Source: Desulfosarcina widdelii (lineage in GTDB: Bacteria > Desulfobacterota > Desulfobacteria > Desulfobacterales > Desulfosarcinaceae). From it: a stretch of DNA of 64,000 bases. Within the stretch, counting starts at the first letter, position 1. Every line of letters starts with the position of its first letter. The position numbers and the translations under genes are program-made. The notes beneath the pieces are model-generated. The model was not told the origin of the DNA and searched no databases. It worked only from the letters and a program-made list of their open reading frames with translations. The stretch lies in assembly GCF_009688965.1 (NCBI RefSeq), contig NZ_AP021875.1, forward strand, positions 6,262,001-6,326,000, read 5' to 3'. Positions 53,823-63,038 of this stretch are shown here, one piece after another.

Positions 53823-54716
53823 ATGGCCAACCGCCGTCAAAATACAGAAAAGTCCATGCAGGCGATGTTTTTCGTCATCGCCACGGCCTCCATTTCCATT
53901 CTTTTTCTGATCATGCTCTTCCTGTTCAAGGAGGGCCTGCCCATATTCAAAACGGTTTCGGTAACGGATTTCATCTTTGGCAAGTACTGGTATCCCACAT
54001 CGGACCCGGCCGATTTCGGCATTTTCCCGTTGATCGTCGCATCGATCGTAGTGACCGGTGTGTCCGGTGTGATCTCCATTCCTCTGGGTGTGATGACGGC
54101 CGTCTACCTGTCCGAGATCGCCGCTCCAAAGGTGGGTGAAATCGTCAAGCCGATTGTCGAACTGCTTGCAGCGCTGCCCTCGGTGGTCATCGGCTTTTTC
54201 GGAATGGTGCTGGTGGCCCCGTTTCTTCAGCGGGTTTTTGGCATCCCCACGGGGCTGAACCTGTTCAATGCCTCCCTGATGCTGGCGTTCATGTCGATTC
54301 CCACCATCTGCAGCATTTCCGAAGATGCCATTCACAGCGTCCCCGTGGCCTTGAGAGAGGCCTCCGTGGCCCTGGGCGCCACCCAGCTGCAGACCATTTT
54401 CCGGGTGGTGGTGCCGGCTTCCATCTCCGGCATCAGCACGGCGGTGATCCTGGGATTGTCACGGGCCGTGGGCGAAACCATGGTGGTGCTGATGGTAGCC
54501 GGCGGCGCGGCCATGCTGCCCCAGTCGATTTTCGATCCGGTGCGGCCCATGCCGGCCAGCATCGCGGCCGAGATGGCTGAAGCGCCGGTGGGCGGCGAAC
54601 ACTATTACGCCCTGTTCGCCACCGGAATCGTGCTGTTTCTTTTTACACTGCTGTTCAATATCGTAGCTGATTTCGTCGCCCACCGCTACCGGCAGGTGGG
54701 GGAGGCATCCTTATAA
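53823..54716 (+). CDS. pstC: phosphate ABC transporter permease PstC
   Basis: A 297-residue inner-membrane permease with six spans. The EAA-like loop is ALREASVALGATQLQTIFRV, and LLAALPSVVIGFFGMVLVAP is typical of PstC. It forms the channel with PstA. The stop overlaps the pstA start (TAATG). Confidence 0.93.
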   Translation: MANRRQNTEKSMQAMFFVIATASISILFLIMLFLFKEGLPIFKTVSVTDFIFGKYWYPTSDPADFGIFPLIVASIVVTGVSGVISIPLGVMTAVYLSEIAAPKVGEIVKPIVELLAALPSVVIGFFGMVLVAPFLQRVFGIPTGLNLFNASLMLAFMSIPTICSISEDAIHSVPVALREASVALGATQLQTIFRVVVPASISGISTAVILGLSRAVGETMVVLMVAGGAAMLPQSIFDPVRPMPASIAAEMAEAPVGGEHYYALFATGIVLFLFTLLFNIVADFVAHRYRQVGEASL

Positions 54717-55696
54717 TGTCTTCGCTGTTCGTAACCCAATCTTCCAATCAGCCACGGCCGGTGAACGTTGCTGCCGGATCCGATGCGAGCGAAAAAACCA
54801 TGTCCAATACCGATTCAAAAATGTTGGAAGGAAATCCTGCCTACGATCGGCGGCGAAAGCTGACGCAGGGCATCTTTTTCTTTCTGTTTCGTGCGGCGGC
54901 TGCCGCTAACGGCGTCGCCCTGCTTGTGATTGTCTATTTTATGGTGGCCAACGGATGGCGGGCCATCAGTTGGGAATTTCTCACCCAGCCGCCCATGGAG
55001 TCCATGACCAAGGGCGGCATCCTGCCCTGCATCGTGGGCACCTTCTGCCTGAGCTTCGGGGCCATCATCGTGGCACTGCCCATCGGCATCGCATCGGCCA
55101 TATACCTGAACGAATACGCGCGACCGGGAAAAATGGTGCGCCTGATCCGCCTGGGCATCAACAACCTGGCCGGCGTGCCCTCGGTGGTGTTCGGTCTTTT
55201 CGGTTTGGCCTTTTTTGTGGTCATTCTCAAAATGGGAGTCAGCATTGCCGCCGGTGCGCTGACCCTGGGGGCCATGTCCCTGCCCGTGATTATCGGTTCC
55301 ACCGAAGAGGCCCTCAAGGCCGTTCCCGATACCTATCGCGAGGCTTCTCTGGGATTGGGCGCCACCAAATGGCAGACCATCTGGCGGGTCGTTCTGCCAT
55401 CGGCCTTGCCGGGGATTCTCACCGGTGCCATTCTGGGAATCAGCCGGGCGGCCGGGGAGACGGCCCCCATCATGTTTACCGGAGCGGTCTTTTTCACTCC
55501 CAAGCTGCCGACCTCGATCTTCAACGAGGTTATGGCGCTGCCCTACCACATCTACGTACTTGCCACGGCCGGAACGGAGATCGAAAAGACAAGGCACCTG
55601 CAGTATGGTACCGCCATCGTGCTGATTGCCCTGGTTCTGGGCATGAACCTGCTGGCCATTTTCTGGCGGGCGCGCCTGAGAAAACGATTGCAATGA
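54716..55696 (+). CDS. pstA: phosphate ABC transporter permease PstA
   Basis: A 326-residue permease. The first ~55 residues are a polar cytosolic extension, longer than usual. Then come six spans, with the EAA loop YREASLGLGATKWQTIWRVV and NNLAGVPSVVFGLFGLAFFV. GGGGGAGG lies upstream of the ATG. An internal start around MSNTD is an alternative. Confidence 0.92.
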   Translation: MSSLFVTQSSNQPRPVNVAAGSDASEKTMSNTDSKMLEGNPAYDRRRKLTQGIFFFLFRAAAAANGVALLVIVYFMVANGWRAISWEFLTQPPMESMTKGGILPCIVGTFCLSFGAIIVALPIGIASAIYLNEYARPGKMVRLIRLGINNLAGVPSVVFGLFGLAFFVVILKMGVSIAAGALTLGAMSLPVIIGSTEEALKAVPDTYREASLGLGATKWQTIWRVVLPSALPGILTGAILGISRAAGETAPIMFTGAVFFTPKLPTSIFNEVMALPYHIYVLATAGTEIEKTRHLQYGTAIVLIALVLGMNLLAIFWRARLRKRLQ

Positions 55697-55813
55697 ACCC
55701 TTTTGGAAGGTTTTATCGATTCGTCTGGTCCGCATGACCGCCATGCAACCGATTGAACCCACCCGAACCGAAAAATGAAATCAACCCATTGAACCCATAA
55801 CGTTTGCCCTGGA

Positions 55814-56614
55814 ATGAAAACCATGAATACGCCTGCACAACAGGAAAGCCAAACCCAACCGGAATACAAGATGTCGTCCAAGAACCTCGATTTTTACTAC
55901 GGGGATTTCAAGGCGCTGCAAGATATCAACATGTACTTCAAGCCCCAGGAGGTGACGGCCCTGATCGGCCCCTCCGGCTGCGGGAAAAGTACCTTTCTGC
56001 GATGTCTGAACCGCATGAACGATCTGATCCCCATCAGCCGGGTGGACGGAAAAATCACCCTCGACGGCGATGACATTTATGCGCCCGACGTCGATGTGGT
56101 CATGCTGCGCCGCAAGGTCGGCATGGTGTTTCAAAAGCCCAACCCGTTTCCAAAATCGATCTTCGACAATGTGGCATATGGGTTGTGGGTCAACGGCATC
56201 AAGGACAAGACCTTTGTCCATGAACGGGTCGAGGAGAGTCTGAAACAGGCAGCCATCTGGGACGAAGTCAAAGACCGCCTGCAGGATACGGCCCTGGGAC
56301 TTTCCGGCGGCCAGCAGCAGCGTCTTTGCATCGCCCGGGCCCTGGCCGTCAAACCGGAAGTGGTGCTCATGGACGAACCGGCCTCGGCCTTAGACCCCAT
56401 CGCCACCCAGAAGATCGAGGAGTTGATTCACCAGCTCAAGGAAACCTACACGATTATCATCGTGACCCACAACATGCAGCAGGCCGCCCGTGTGTCGGAC
56501 GTCACGGCGTTTTTTTACATCGGCAAACTGATCGAGGTCGGCGATACGGACACCATTTTTACCCGGCCGAAGAAAAAGCAGACCGAGGATTATATTACCG
56601 GTCGCTTCGGTTAA
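55814..56614 (+). CDS. pstB: phosphate ABC transporter ATPase
   Basis: A 266-residue ATPase. Walker A is IGPSGCGKSTFLRC, followed by the PstB-typical LNRMNDLIPISR. The Q-loop is VGMVFQKPNPFPKSI, the signature LSGGQQQRLCIARA and Walker B VVLMDEPASALDPI. The 117-base gap after pstA shows nothing notable. Confidence 0.95.
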   Translation: MKTMNTPAQQESQTQPEYKMSSKNLDFYYGDFKALQDINMYFKPQEVTALIGPSGCGKSTFLRCLNRMNDLIPISRVDGKITLDGDDIYAPDVDVVMLRRKVGMVFQKPNPFPKSIFDNVAYGLWVNGIKDKTFVHERVEESLKQAAIWDEVKDRLQDTALGLSGGQQQRLCIARALAVKPEVVLMDEPASALDPIATQKIEELIHQLKETYTIIIVTHNMQQAARVSDVTAFFYIGKLIEVGDTDTIFTRPKKKQTEDYITGRFG

Positions 56615-56729
56615 TCCACAGTGCCGGCCCATGGATGGGGTAGTTGTTTGCCGCCGAATGGAAACATGAACCCGCCGGCCATCCAACCCCGAAAAGTGAA
56701 TCCCCGATTATCGGAAAAGGAAACTGAAC

Positions 56730-57389
56730 GTGAAACACTTTCAACGAGAACTGGATAAAATAAAGAAAATGATTCTCTCGTTGGGCGCCCTTGTCGAACA
56801 GAGAGTCAACCGGATCAACCAGGCCATCGAAGACCGGGATGTAGCCATGGCCAAAGAGATCATGCACCTCGATCACGAGATCGACGACATGGAGGTGGAG
56901 ATCGAAGAGGAGTGTCTGAAAATCATTGCCCTGCACCAGCCGGTGGCGGCGGACCTGCGCTTTCTGGTGGCCGTGATCAAGATCAACAACGACCTGGAGC
57001 GCATCGGCGACCAGGTGGTCAACATTGCCCAGCGGGTGGTTCGCATCGCCAAACGCCCGGTGGCCCCATTCAACTTCGACTACTCGGAAATGGCCGCAAA
57101 GGCCGAGTCCATGCTGCGCATGAGTCTGGACAGCCTGGTCAATCAGGATCTGGATGCGGCCATCAAGGTGCTCCATCTGGACGACGAGGTGGACAAATTC
57201 AAGGATGAGGCCTATGATCGCATCAAGCAGGCCATGGCCGACGGCATCACCGACGATGTCGGCTACATGATCAATCTACTGCTGATCTCCCGGCATATCG
57301 AGCGCCTGGCCGACCACGCCACCAACATCGCCGAAGAGGTGGCCTACATGATCGAAGGGGAAATCGTCCGCCACGGCAGGCTGGAATAG
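56730..57389 (+). CDS. phoU: phosphate signalling protein PhoU
   Basis: A 219-residue all-helical protein with two PhoU repeats. Metal-binding motifs are MHLDHEIDDMEVEIEEECLK and KVLHLDDEVDKFKDEAYDRI, and INNDLERIGDQVVNIAQRV and LLISRHIERLADHATNIAEE are the paired signature helices. It links PstB to PhoR to signal phosphate sufficiency. Confidence 0.95.
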   Translation: MKHFQRELDKIKKMILSLGALVEQRVNRINQAIEDRDVAMAKEIMHLDHEIDDMEVEIEEECLKIIALHQPVAADLRFLVAVIKINNDLERIGDQVVNIAQRVVRIAKRPVAPFNFDYSEMAAKAESMLRMSLDSLVNQDLDAAIKVLHLDDEVDKFKDEAYDRIKQAMADGITDDVGYMINLLLISRHIERLADHATNIAEEVAYMIEGEIVRHGRLE

Positions 57390-57449
57390 GCACGAAAAGA
57401 CGGACGTTCGGAGACCGGAGAACAAGATCCTTCAAAGGTTGAATGAAAA

Positions 57450-58139
57450 ATGAGTAAAGAGAAGATATTGGTTGTAGACGATGAAGAGGACATCCTCGAA
57501 CTGGTTCGCTACAATCTGGTGCGGGAAGGGTACGTCGTAATGTGTGCCCTGTCCGGAGAAGATGCGCTCCGGACGGCCGTGGCCGAACCGGTGGACCTGA
57601 TCGTTCTCGACTTGATGCTTCCGGGCATCGACGGGCTGGAGGTGGCCCGCCGGCTCAAGCAGAACAGCGACACCAAGGATACGCCCATCGTTATGCTAAC
57701 CGCCAAAGGAGAAGAGGCGGATGTCGTTTCCGGGTTGGAACTGGGCGCCGACGACTATGTGACCAAGCCCTTTTCGCCCCGCATTCTAATCGCACGCATC
57801 AAGGCGGTGATTCGCCGTCGCAGCGGGGATACCGAACTGGAAAACGAGGTGCTCAACGTCCGTGAACTTTCCATCCATCCGGGGCGGCGGCATGTAACCG
57901 CTTCCGGCAAACCGCTTGATTTGACGTATACGGAGTTCCAGGTTCTCTATTTTCTCGCCCGCCGGCCGGGCTGGGTTTTCACCCGCAGCCAGATCGTGGA
58001 TGCGGTGCGGGGCGACGACTACCCGGTGACCGACCGCAGTGTGGATGTGCAGATCGTGGGACTGAGAAAAAAACTGGGACCGCTGGGAAAATACATAGAG
58101 ACCGTCCGCGGGGTCGGCTACCGATTCATAGAGACATGA
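57450..58139 (+). CDS. phoB: phosphate response regulator PhoB
   Basis: A 229-residue OmpR/PhoB-type regulator. The receiver has ILVVDDEEDILELV and acceptor Asp in LIVLDLMLPGIDG, and the C-terminal winged helix has LTYTEFQVLYFLARRPGWVF. It binds Pho boxes such as those in front of pstS. Its stop overlaps the phoR start. Confidence 0.93.
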   Translation: MSKEKILVVDDEEDILELVRYNLVREGYVVMCALSGEDALRTAVAEPVDLIVLDLMLPGIDGLEVARRLKQNSDTKDTPIVMLTAKGEEADVVSGLELGADDYVTKPFSPRILIARIKAVIRRRSGDTELENEVLNVRELSIHPGRRHVTASGKPLDLTYTEFQVLYFLARRPGWVFTRSQIVDAVRGDDYPVTDRSVDVQIVGLRKKLGPLGKYIETVRGVGYRFIET

Positions 58140-59911
58140 AAAATAAAAAACGCCTGATCTATCAGCTTTTTCCTTCCTATCTGATCATTACCTTATTATC
58201 CCTGTTTGCCGTGAGCTGGTACATGGTGAGCTTTACCCGCCAGTTTTACCTGGACCGTACCCGGGTGGAACTTCAACTCAACGGCCGGATGCTGGAAAAG
58301 CAGACCGTCCGTTTGATCGAACCGTTGAACGAAGCGGCCATTGACCGGCTTTGCAAGGAAGCCGCCGGGGATATCGACACGCGGGTCACGGTCATCCTTC
58401 CCGACGGGCGCGTGGTGGGCGATTCCGAGGAGATGCCGGCCCAGATGACCAGTCATCTGGACCGCGAGGAGGTCCGGCAAGCCTTCCAGGGCCGCGTGGG
58501 GGTCAGCATCCGCCACAGCGACACCCTCAAGATGGACATGATGTACGTTGCGCTGCCGTTGAGGGCGGATAACAAGCTGGTCGGCGTGATGCGGACGTCG
58601 CTTCCCGTGACCGCCATCGACGAGCGCATTGGCACCCTGAGGACGCGTATCGCCATCGGCGCCCTGCTGGTGGCCCTGCTGGCGTCGGCGATCAGCTGGT
58701 ATGTCTCCAGACGCATCAGCAAGCCCATCGAGCACATGCGCGACGGGGCCCGGCGTTTTGCCCAAGGAGAGCTGACGCATCGTCTGCCCCTGCCGGACAC
58801 GTACGAATTTTCCGGGTTGGCCGAAACCCTCAACCGGATGGCCGAGCAGTTGCAGCAGCGCATGGAGGAGGTCACCAGTCAGCGTAAAAATACCGAAGCC
58901 GTCCTCTCCAGTATGCGGGAAGGGGTCATCGCCACCGATATGGAGCAGCGGGTAATCAGCATGAATACGGCCGCCGCGTCGATGTTCTCCACTTCCGTGG
59001 AAACGTTTCAGGGCCGCAGCATCCTGGAGGTCATCCGCAACCACGATTTCCGGGAGATTATGGACCGGAGTCTGACCAACAGGGAGAGCATCGAATCGGA
59101 TATTCTCTACTATCAGAACGGTCGGGAAAGCACCTTCAGTGTGCACTGCACGCCGCTGGTCGATGAGATGCAAAAGCGCATGGGCGGACTGGTGGTGATC
59201 AGCGACGTAACCCAACTGCGCCGGCTGGAGAACATGCGCCGGGATTTCGCAGCTTCCGTTTCCCACGAAATCAAAACCCCCCTGACCGCCATCAAGGGCT
59301 TTGTCGAAACCCTGAGTACCGGCGATCTGGACGATAGTGAAGAGATCCGCCGGTTTCTGGAAATCATCGACAAGCACGTCAACCGCCTGGCCGCTATCAT
59401 CGACGACCTGATGCAGCTCTCGCGCATCGAACAGGAAAACGAATTCCAGCAGATCGGTCTGGAACCTGCCCGTATCGAAGACGTGCTTCAGGCGGCTATC
59501 GGTTTTTGCGGCGAAAGCATCCAGAACAAAGCCGTCGATGTCCGGCTTTCCTGCGAAGACGATCTCAGCGGCACGATCGACGCCACCCTCCTGGAGCAAG
59601 CGGCCGTCAACCTGCTGGACAATGCGGTCAAGTACAGCCCTGAAAACAGCACAATTCGTATCGAGGCGCTGACGGCGGACAACGAAATCCAGATCCGCTT
59701 CACGGACCAGGGCATGGGAATTTCCAAAAAGCATCTTCCCCGCCTGTTCGAGCGCTTCTACCGGGTGGACAAGGCGCGCAGCCGTAAACTCGGCGGAACG
59801 GGGTTGGGGCTGGCCATTGTCAAACACATCGCCCAGGCCCACGGCGGAAGGGTTACCGTGGAGAGCGAACTGGGCCAGGGCAGCACCTTCACTTTGCATC
59901 TGCCGGTCTGA
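58136..59911 (+). CDS. phoR: phosphate sensor histidine kinase PhoR
   Basis: A 591-residue kinase. A span at ~10-28, an extracytoplasmic sensor domain to ~165, a second span, a HAMP segment (RRISKPIEHMRDGARRFAQG), a PAS domain (~250-365), then HisKA with the phospho-His in FAASVSHEIKTPLTAIKGF, and an ATPase domain with NLLDNAVKYS, GMGISKKHLPRLFERFYRVD and GGTGLGLAIVKH. The full sensor domain distinguishes it from short E. coli PhoR. It is coupled to phoB by ATGA. Confidence 0.93.
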   Translation: MKNKKRLIYQLFPSYLIITLLSLFAVSWYMVSFTRQFYLDRTRVELQLNGRMLEKQTVRLIEPLNEAAIDRLCKEAAGDIDTRVTVILPDGRVVGDSEEMPAQMTSHLDREEVRQAFQGRVGVSIRHSDTLKMDMMYVALPLRADNKLVGVMRTSLPVTAIDERIGTLRTRIAIGALLVALLASAISWYVSRRISKPIEHMRDGARRFAQGELTHRLPLPDTYEFSGLAETLNRMAEQLQQRMEEVTSQRKNTEAVLSSMREGVIATDMEQRVISMNTAAASMFSTSVETFQGRSILEVIRNHDFREIMDRSLTNRESIESDILYYQNGRESTFSVHCTPLVDEMQKRMGGLVVISDVTQLRRLENMRRDFAASVSHEIKTPLTAIKGFVETLSTGDLDDSEEIRRFLEIIDKHVNRLAAIIDDLMQLSRIEQENEFQQIGLEPARIEDVLQAAIGFCGESIQNKAVDVRLSCEDDLSGTIDATLLEQAAVNLLDNAVKYSPENSTIRIEALTADNEIQIRFTDQGMGISKKHLPRLFERFYRVDKARSRKLGGTGLGLAIVKHIAQAHGGRVTVESELGQGSTFTLHLPV

Positions 59912-59939
59912 TCCTTTTTTCCGCTTATTCAAAAAGGAT

Positions 59940-60086
59940 GATTTTGCAAAAAGTTGGATTTGCTCCATTGATGTCATTCCCGCGCAGGCGGGCGCACGCA
60001 GTGAAGCTTTAGCGCTATCCATTATTTTCAAATGGTTATAGAATCCCGCCTGCGCGGGAATGACATGTCTGGTGACTTTTTGCGAT
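59940..60086. repeat. dispersed inverted-repeat element R2, copy B
   Basis: The left end TTGCAAAAAGTTGG and the right end GGTGACTTTTTGCGATA share the core GCAAAAAGT with copy A. The inner arms CATTCCCGCGCAGGCGGG and CCCGCCTGCGCGGGAATGAC are nearly perfect complements. The loop is longer than in copy A and differs in sequence. It lies just after phoR. Confidence 0.8.
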
Positions 60087-60092
60087 ACTGTC

Positions 60093-60132
60093 AACAAGGG
60101 CGCGCTGAATTTCTCAGCGCACCCTTGTTTTT
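60093..60132 (+). terminator. rho-independent terminator of the pst-pho operon
   Basis: AACAAGGG-C-GCGCTGA pairs with TCAGCGC-A-CCCTTGTT across ATTTC, followed by a T-run. It lies about 180 bases after phoR, beyond element R2, and ends the plus-strand operon. Confidence 0.8.
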
Positions 60133-60213
60133 CCCCGCCATTTTGATGTAGGTTCGGTGGCAGCTTTATCCTGTCGTCACTGATTTGTGTGATCATTGTA
60201 AAGGAATGCCGCC

Positions 60214-61230
60214 ATGCTACCCATCGATTCGATGCCCCCGCGCATTGTTATGGCCAATACCCCCACCCCCCTTCAGCGGATGGATCGGCTCAGCCGGAAG
60301 ATCGGGGTCGAGATCTTTTTCAAGCGCGACGATTTTACCGGCAGCGAACTGTCCGGCAACAAGATCCGCAAGCTTGAATTCCTCATGGCCGAAGCCAGGG
60401 CGAAAGGGGCCGACACGGTGCTTTCCTGCGGTGGTGCCCAGTCCAACCATTGCAGGGCGGTGGCCCTGGCCGCGATCCGGGCCGGGCTTTCTTCGCTTTT
60501 GCTGCTGCGAACCGACGATCCGGATCATCCTCCCGCGTCTGAAGGCAACATCTTGCTGGACGCCCTGGCCGGTGCCGAAATCATCTGGATTACACCGGAG
60601 CATTACCGGCAGCGGGATCGCATCTTCGCGCGCGAAGCCGACCGTTTGAAAGCTTTGGGACGCAAGCCGTACATCATTCCCGAAGGGGGGTCCACGGCCC
60701 TGGGGGCCTGGGGATATGTATGCGCCGTGGATGAACTGGCCGAAGACCTGAAGCGTATCGACGGCGATGAGGTCAAGCCTACAACCGTGATTTGTGCAAC
60801 CGGGTCCGGCGGCACCACCGCCGGTCTGGCCTTGGGCGCCCGTCTGTCCGATTTCCCCATGCGGGTGGCGGGAGTCAATGTCTGCGATGACCGGGACTAT
60901 TTCGTTGCGATCATCGACGGCATCTGCGAAGAATTCGACCGCATCTGGCCCATGGAAAAGGCCGCCGGCCCTCCTGCCTACGAGATTGTGGACGGGTATG
61001 TGGGCCGGGGATACGCGCTATCGCGGCCCGAGGAACTGGCAGCCATCCGCGATCTGGTGAGACTGGAGGGGGTGGTCCTGGACCCGGTGTACACCGGCAA
61101 GGCCTATGTCGGTATGCTGGCCGAACTGGCCAAAGACCGGAAACGGTTCGGCAAGCGCATCGTTTTCGTTCACACGGGCGGTCTTTTCGGGTTGTTTCCC
61201 ATTGCTGGGCAGTTTGCCGAGCTGATATAA
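60214..61230 (+). CDS. D-cysteine desulfhydrase / ACC deaminase-family PLP enzyme
   Basis: A 338-residue fold-type II PLP enzyme. The PLP-binding Lys is in LSGNKIRKLEF, the phosphate-binding loop in TGSGGTTAGLALG and the substrate pocket in SCGGAQSNHCRAVA. FVHTGGLFGLFP is the C-terminal signature of D-cysteine desulfhydrase and ACC deaminase. D-cysteine cleavage to pyruvate, sulfide and ammonia is the best guess. It is a single gene, flanked by the pst-pho terminator and a convergent glycosidase. Confidence 0.8.
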   Translation: MLPIDSMPPRIVMANTPTPLQRMDRLSRKIGVEIFFKRDDFTGSELSGNKIRKLEFLMAEARAKGADTVLSCGGAQSNHCRAVALAAIRAGLSSLLLLRTDDPDHPPASEGNILLDALAGAEIIWITPEHYRQRDRIFAREADRLKALGRKPYIIPEGGSTALGAWGYVCAVDELAEDLKRIDGDEVKPTTVICATGSGGTTAGLALGARLSDFPMRVAGVNVCDDRDYFVAIIDGICEEFDRIWPMEKAAGPPAYEIVDGYVGRGYALSRPEELAAIRDLVRLEGVVLDPVYTGKAYVGMLAELAKDRKRFGKRIVFVHTGGLFGLFPIAGQFAELI

Positions 61231-61300
61231 AGCCGCGGAAACCTGTTTCGAAGTGGTCAACCAGCGATCAGGCACGTGCGTAGGTTGGATGCAATGGGCT

Positions 61301-62734
61301 CTATCCGCCTGAAGCGGGATTGGCCGGCCCGGCAGCTTCAGCAGGCGGGAGTTGGCCCACCTGAAAGGGGACATTGGCCGTGCCTACACGGCCGTCCGTG
61401 TCCAAAACATACACATACAGTCGATATTCACCCGACACTGCCGGTGCTTCCAGGTTCAAGTTGCCGAGGTTCCCGGCGATCCTTGAACCCAGCGTCTCGG
61501 GCAGCGGTTCGAAGGATCCGCCCGTTCCCAGGATGGTGGGTTCCATCATCAACTCCCAGATAAAACGCAGCCCGTCGTTTTCCGGATCGACGGCATCGAC
61601 CCGGGCGATAAACTGCTGGCCCGGCGTCAGGATGACATTGCTGCCGGCGGGCTGATCGTCGATGGTCATGCCCGCGACTTCCGGGGCGCGGTTGGCCGGC
61701 CAGTCTCCCGACCAGCTATAGTGCATGGCATCCACGGTGGCGCAGGCAGCCGCGGGGCGGTCCAGTCCGGGCAACTGTTCGATGAACATGCTGTACCAGG
61801 TTGGCGTGCGCTCCTGTTTCTGGCCCCACAGGAACACGTAGGAACCGATGCAGCGGTCGCTGTTGGCCAGGATGTCGCGGGCATAGCGCTGGAGATGATA
61901 ATCCACTTTCTGCTGGCTGGTGGGTTCGATGGGACGGCCCCAGACGGTCCGCTCGGCCTCCCAATGGCCGTCCACGCCCCATTCGGTAACCAGGTAAGGT
62001 CCGGCAAAGGCCGACGCATCGATCATGGCGCGTACCTTGGAAATGTCTCCGTAGGCATTGATGCCCAGTGCATCCAGATGTGGGGCATGGGTGGCGATCC
62101 GGTCGGCGGTATCGGCATCGAAGGAGATCACAGTGATCACTGGGTGGTGGGGGTCCTGCGCCTTGATCCGGCTGGCCAGTTCGTCGATGAATTGCCAGGC
62201 TTCCGGTGTCCCGGCGCCTTCGAGATTGATCTCGTTGCCCAGCGCCCACATCAGCAGTGCGGGATGGTTCTTATGGCGGTCGAGGAGTCGCTGGATTTCA
62301 TCGGTCAGGCGCTGGCGGTAGAACGTATCCAGGTAATCCGAAGCCTGGTGGGACAGCCAGACGCCCAGCGTTACGGTCATTCCCATGCCATGGGCCCGAT
62401 CCAGAATATCTGCGGCATCGTTGGCACCCCAGGTACGCAGCGAATTGGCGCCGGCCAGAGCCGCTGTTTTCAGATGCCGTCGTCCGCCGACGCCTTTGAT
62501 AAAATAGGGCTGGCCATCGCGGTAGAGACGGTAACCGTCCGCTCCTTTCCGGATGGAAACGGCAACCGGGACCGCGACTGTGGTTTGGACATCGACGACC
62601 GGCCGAAAGGGCGCTTCGATTGTCGTGGTATCCGATGCTGCGCAAAGGCAGTGCCAATTGCATGACCAGAGAACAGTCATGCCCATCAGAAAGGATCGAA
62701 GCTGGTTTTTAAGTAGAAAATGCCGAATCGTCAT
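61301..62734 (-). CDS. exported glycoside hydrolase-like protein (clan A TIM barrel)
   Basis: A 477-residue exported protein: a hydrophobic start (SFLMGMTVLWSCNWHCLCA), a short beta region (KGADGYRLYRDGQPYFIKGV) and a TIM barrel. The acid/base Glu is in LLMWALGNEINL and the nucleophile in YLVTEWGVDG, as in GH2/GH5-like enzymes. The C-terminal ~110 residues look like a beta-sandwich module. Polysaccharide modification in the envelope is likely. It is divergent from the GH17 gene. Confidence 0.75.
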   Translation of the reverse strand: MTIRHFLLKNQLRSFLMGMTVLWSCNWHCLCAASDTTTIEAPFRPVVDVQTTVAVPVAVSIRKGADGYRLYRDGQPYFIKGVGGRRHLKTAALAGANSLRTWGANDAADILDRAHGMGMTVTLGVWLSHQASDYLDTFYRQRLTDEIQRLLDRHKNHPALLMWALGNEINLEGAGTPEAWQFIDELASRIKAQDPHHPVITVISFDADTADRIATHAPHLDALGINAYGDISKVRAMIDASAFAGPYLVTEWGVDGHWEAERTVWGRPIEPTSQQKVDYHLQRYARDILANSDRCIGSYVFLWGQKQERTPTWYSMFIEQLPGLDRPAAACATVDAMHYSWSGDWPANRAPEVAGMTIDDQPAGSNVILTPGQQFIARVDAVDPENDGLRFIWELMMEPTILGTGGSFEPLPETLGSRIAGNLGNLNLEAPAVSGEYRLYVYVLDTDGRVGTANVPFQVGQLPPAEAAGPANPASGG

Positions 62735-63038
62735 AAACCACCGTTGTCAGAGGTTGGCGATGCCCCGCCCGCCGGAAGAGACGGATATCGGTCTGCGCCA
62801 CGACCATTATCGACTCCGCTGCACCAAACTTGAGAGGCTCGCAGCGTGCCGCATGGCCCATTGCTATCACACGGTCGGGTTCTGCCTGAAGCCGGCGAAG
62901 CATCTTTTTGTTGACCCGGTCGTATTCTTTCGTATAACCGGCAATGGCTGTCCGATAACCACCGATCCACAAAACCAACTGCCCTGACGGGCCCAAGCGG
63001 TGGAGAACATCCCCAATGAAAGTGTCCAGTGTTCTCAT
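62709..63038 (-). CDS. possible 109-residue protein overlapping both neighbours
   Basis: This minus-strand frame (MRTLDTFIGDVLHRLGPSGQ to VVYDDSAFST) fills the gap between two glycosidase genes. It overlaps the 5' end of the GH17 gene by 23 bases and the next minus-strand gene by 26 bases. Its composition is protein-like (KEYDRVNKKMLRRLQAEPDR), but I see no family and no clear ribosome binding site. It may be real or a shadow. Confidence 0.3.
   Translation of the reverse strand: MRTLDTFIGDVLHRLGPSGQLVLWIGGYRTAIAGYTKEYDRVNKKMLRRLQAEPDRVIAMGHAARCEPLKFGAAESIMVVAQTDIRLFRRAGHRQPLTTVVYDDSAFST

Noticed and set aside
58196..60196. 666-codon open frame antisense to phoR
   Set aside because: It is a shadow of GC-rich codon use in phoR. 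The sense frame has all kinase motifs, the antisense frame has none, and it runs through repeat R2.
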